Part shown: one piece after another, positions 61,178 to 64,000 of the stretch
Layout of the letters: every line of letters begins with the position of its first letter
Position numbering within the stretch: position 1 is the first letter of the stretch
Assembly: GCA_030765055.1 (NCBI GenBank)
Contig: CM060952.1
Coordinates: 79,822,055-79,886,054, forward strand
Direction: 5' to 3'
DNA: 64,000 nt
Source of the DNA: Mantis religiosa
Taxonomy: Eukaryota > Arthropoda > Insecta > Mantodea > Mantidae
Notes under the pieces: model-generated
What the model was told of the DNA's origin: nothing
Database searches by the model: none
What the model saw: the letters and a program-made list of their open reading frames with translations, nothing else
Translations under genes and position numbers: made by a program

Positions 61178-61468
61178 TATAACATGTATATTCAAAGTAT
61201 AAAATTGAAAGAAGCATAGAGACAGTAAAGCACAACTTAGCACAAAAGTGAATGGAGAAGATATTGTGACACACTGCTTCACTCACACTCGTTTTTCCAC
61301 AAGACATGTTTCAAGAGCTTTTGTTCTTATCAGCTGGAACTCTACTAATGCAAATTGTAGTGGAGTTCCAGCTAATGATAAGAGCAAAAGCTCTTGAAAC
61401 ATGTATTGTGAAAAAACAGTGTGAGTGAAGCAGTGTGTCAATATCTTCTCGATTCACTTTTGTGCTAA
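61178..61468. mobile_element. foldback element with ~108-bp stem joined to the IK copy
   Basis: Sequence from 61237 (ttagcacaaaagtgaat) to about 61345 pairs with the reverse complement of 61357-61468 (gattcacttttgtgctaa); the loop is about 12 nt (aatgcaaattgt). A tail at 61213-61236 reads gcatagagacagtaaagcac, similar to tails of the other foldbacks. It follows the truncated IK sequence without a clear boundary. It contains a matched tcttatcagctggaactcta / ccagctaatgataagag stretch. Confidence 0.83.
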
Positions 61469-62936
61469 ATGTGTAGTGTTCACTTCTTAATTTTCCTCTT
61501 AGGCCCTAAATTGCTTTTAGAGGTCAGGTCTTCCTTCACATACATGTTTGTTTTTGTAACAAAGAGACACATTAAGTCAGCAGTAAAAAAATGTGTGGCA
61601 AAGTCAGCTGGTTGGCTGTCAGAAGTAAGCTGGACACCAGAAGATATGTCTATTTGTGTTCGAGTTATTTTGTCCACTCCACAATGTTGATTCTTCATGA
61701 ACACCTGAAGGAAGCTGGTCATTTTCTTCCTCACTGCTACCTATATCCTCAACATCTCCCAAAAATTCTGAAAACTCACCATCAATATCCAAATCACTGT
61801 CAAATAGCAAAATGTCCTCCATATTTTCTGAAGTGATGTCAGAAGACCATACACATCCTATGTAAGCTAATTTATTTGCTACATTACTAAGATAAGCCAC
61901 GATTAACATTGAAATTTAACAATTTCAGACGTGTTATTCAATTAACCATATTGAGAGCTAAAAGAAGTCACTCTAAAGCCCGAGAGAGTATAAATAACTA
62001 AATTACTGAGTAAAAAAGCTGCATAAGGCTACCATAAACTTTGGTTGTGAACTACTCTAAAGGTATACTGAGATGCTGACAGAGAGGTTTCTTTCTTTTC
62101 AGCCTGTGTGTGACAAACATGCACAAATTATTGCCTGGTAGCATAAACTGAAACATAAAACCCTGAACCAGAGAACACTTCATTTACAGATATACAAATA
62201 TATTGATGTAAGCACACAAAACAAAATGACTCATACGTTAGATATGTTCCAAAACATAGAATGGCTTTTGTGCTACAGTGAAACAAAATAGTGAAATTTC
62301 AATGATTTTCCAATATAGTCTCTATGTTAATGATGCCATAGCTGTATAGTGCCTTTAATAGGCTTTAAACCAGTTCTTGTTTCATTAAAATAACTTAATA
62401 AATACAGAAGATACAAATGTGTATTTATTAAGCATTTCTACACTATTTAACAATTTAAATGTCTTATATATCGAGATTTAACTGTTTATTACACATCTGC
62501 TTCACTTACGTACCTATTTTGAGGACATGTTTCACAAAATGCAAGGCCCATGCAAGGTTTAAAGGTCAATCGCTGAAGCAGTTAACTGTTATAATTAGAG
62601 CTCAAATTCTTAAGTAAACAAATATATTCTTTTTCCCCTTAATGTATACGTACCCAGAACAAAGTTTAATATCCCATCTAGGTCCTAGAATAGTATTGGC
62701 AAAATTTTATTTCTCATAAAAATACATATTTTGCAATATATATTATAAGGTGAATAATATTTTTACATTTTTCTCATGAATATACATTTTAATACTTTTC
62801 TCATATTGTTAAATATATTCAATAATTTCTCTACTAGTATATTATACTTAGGCCCTTTCCTGATTCTATTTACAACATAAAATTGTTTAACTTATGAGAG
62901 TCATAAGTATTCATTAGATATACACCTCGATATCTG

Positions 62937-63198
62937 CCCGCCTCGATAGCGTAGATGGTAGCATGTCTGCCTCACGTTCAAAAGGTCCCGAGTTCGAATC
63001 TTGGTCAAGGTGAGTTACCTGGATAAGGTTTTTTCCAGTGTTTTTCCTTATCCTGAAAGACGAATGTCGGGTAACTCTAAGCTCCATGGACCCCGGATGC
63101 ATTGAGCACAATTTCACACATTTCATTCATTCATCGTCGGATATGACTAAATGTTGTAGGACGTAAATTACACACACAAAAAAAAAAACCACACCCAC
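62937..63198 (+). repeat. SINE family A copy with 15-bp target duplication
   Basis: Head cccgcctcgatagcgtag, B box gagttcgaatc, body gacgaatgtcgggtaact, A/C-rich tail. The duplication acacctcgatatctg / acacctcaatatctg (62922-62936 and 63199-63213) has one mismatch, so insertion is not very recent. Confidence 0.9.
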
Positions 63199-63378
63199 AC
63201 ACCTCAATATCTGCTGATTCAGTTGTATGTGTGAGAGGTGGAAGTTCAGAATTGAAAATGTTTGTGAAAACAGGCTATGCAATGATGTAATATGCTGAGC
63301 CCAATATTGTTACTACGTTATTTACAGTTGGATAACATAAAAGCAGTAGTGCATGTTAATTAGCAGTGTGAATTAAAA

Positions 63379-63485
63379 ATGCCAACAGTGAAATCAAGTG
63401 CAAGTGAATATTTACTAGAGTTTAGAAGTACTTTTGCCACAGATGGGAAATAATATTTTAACATCTTATGTGAAACCTGTTAGTT
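63379..63485 (+). pseudogene. BED-type zinc finger scrap of a hAT
   Basis: MPTVKSSASEYLLEFRSTFA, then TDGK, a stop and a CETC-like end resemble the start at 21262-21385 (DPSFSTDGKVMFCQHC). It is a short relic of the same kind of hAT N-terminus. Confidence 0.45.
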
Positions 63486-63699
63486 TATATTAGTTTATTT
63501 CCTATTTCTTATTACAATATTTAGCATATACAACTTCATACATATGTAATATATATAGTATATAATGAATACAAAATCTTACATACTCCTTGTTTTTGAA
63601 GTTGCATTTTTCCATGTTCCATTATAGTTAACCTGAGTTGGGTATACAATGGAGCATATTAAAACTTGGGATCTAGATCTTTGTTTCTCTATATTCCTA

Positions 63700-63960
63700 T
63701 TACTAATTTTCCTAATTGTTCTCATTAGTCTTCCCTGTTTTCCATATCCATTTTTGCCTCACCTTGCCAGTAAATTTTCCAAGTTTTATTATGTTTTCTT
63801 CTGATCTTAGATTCAACATTCTTTTGCCTCTTATTTCATTTGGTAAGTTTTCCCACTTATGCAAAAGGAATTCATCTCTCCAATATTTTGTTTTTTGACA
63901 ATCAAAAATATAATGCCAAGTACTATCTTTTTTTCCACACTAGACATCTCCCCTTAATAT
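63700..63960 (-). pseudogene. LINE ORF2 C-terminal scrap
   Basis: On the minus strand, with frame changes, CGKKDSTWHYIFDCQKTKYW lies near 63950-63880. It matches the Cys-His-Cys tail typical of LINE ORF2 ends, followed by a basic region. The assignment rests on that motif only. Confidence 0.4.
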
Positions 63961-64000
63961 ATCCATTCCTTACACCCCTAAAGTATATCACTCCTGTTCT

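Larger units (their letters stand above)
59492..62581 (-). mobile_element. piggyBac-like relic, copy 2, interrupted
   Basis: TTAA flanks both ends (59488-59491 and 62582-62585), the piggyBac target rule. The left terminus is CCCTTTCATC. The element is homologous to 50492-52275 except for an insertion at about 60110-61474 holding the IK copy and a foldback. On the minus strand, 61909-61475 has an acidic start (DILLFDSDLDIDGEFSEF) and QPADFATHFFTADLMCLFVT with KTNMYV, like the opening of the piggyBac domain. MYWFTDGMLATSNMDG at 60090-60045 is a later piece. Confidence 0.74.

Overview
This window is eukaryotic nuclear DNA, almost certainly from an insect with a large, repeat-rich genome. It is AT-rich overall and has no operons or bacterial signals. 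It carries long microsatellites, tRNA-derived SINEs and relics of most arthropod transposon superfamilies. A cockroach or termite is my guess from the repeat spectrum, but the sequence does not prove it. I see only two pieces of host-gene material. One is a pair of terminal exons of a Lys/His-rich nuclear-type protein on the minus strand (54404-54517 and 57883-57996). The other is a broken, intronless copy of the spliceosomal gene IK/RED (60203-61177).

Layout. 0-5 kb: SINE pieces, a (GT)64 tract and a short non-autonomous Ty3/Gypsy element (2151-4590) with near-identical LTRs and a 4-bp target duplication. 5.45-23.4 kb: one BEL/Pao retrotransposon, bounded by a 5-bp target duplication and split by several later insertions. 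These are a full-length Jockey LINE (TSD catatcgatg), a Tc1-like element (TA), a foldback that contains a hAT that contains an I-like LINE with RNase H, and two further hAT pieces. 24.9-26.5 kb: a 1.6-kb compound trinucleotide tract. 27.6-29.1 kb: three copies of one LTR, two of them in inverted orientation, all enclosed by a single 4-bp duplication.

31.4-35.5 kb: a ZMYM1-like hAT carrying a second hAT with a perfect 8-bp TSD. 38.8-42.2 kb: foldback elements with hammerhead-like motifs, one of them split by a CACTG-terminal DNA transposon that encodes a recurrent uncharacterised arthropod protein. 43.7-50.1 kb: a pogo-like element (TA) containing a SINE with an 18-bp TSD and a 3.4-kb hAT with an 8-bp TSD. 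50.5-52.3 and 59.5-62.6 kb: two copies of a piggyBac-like relic (TTAA), the second interrupted by the IK copy and a foldback. 52.4-53.3 and 58.2-58.8 kb: mariner/Tc1 relics. 62.9 kb to the end: a SINE and small LINE/hAT scraps.

The elements do not work together as a system. The value of the window is its insertion record, because target duplications give a relative order for many of the events. The least explained parts are the foldback family, which shares a tail and has 12-13-bp duplications, and the inverted LTR triplet.
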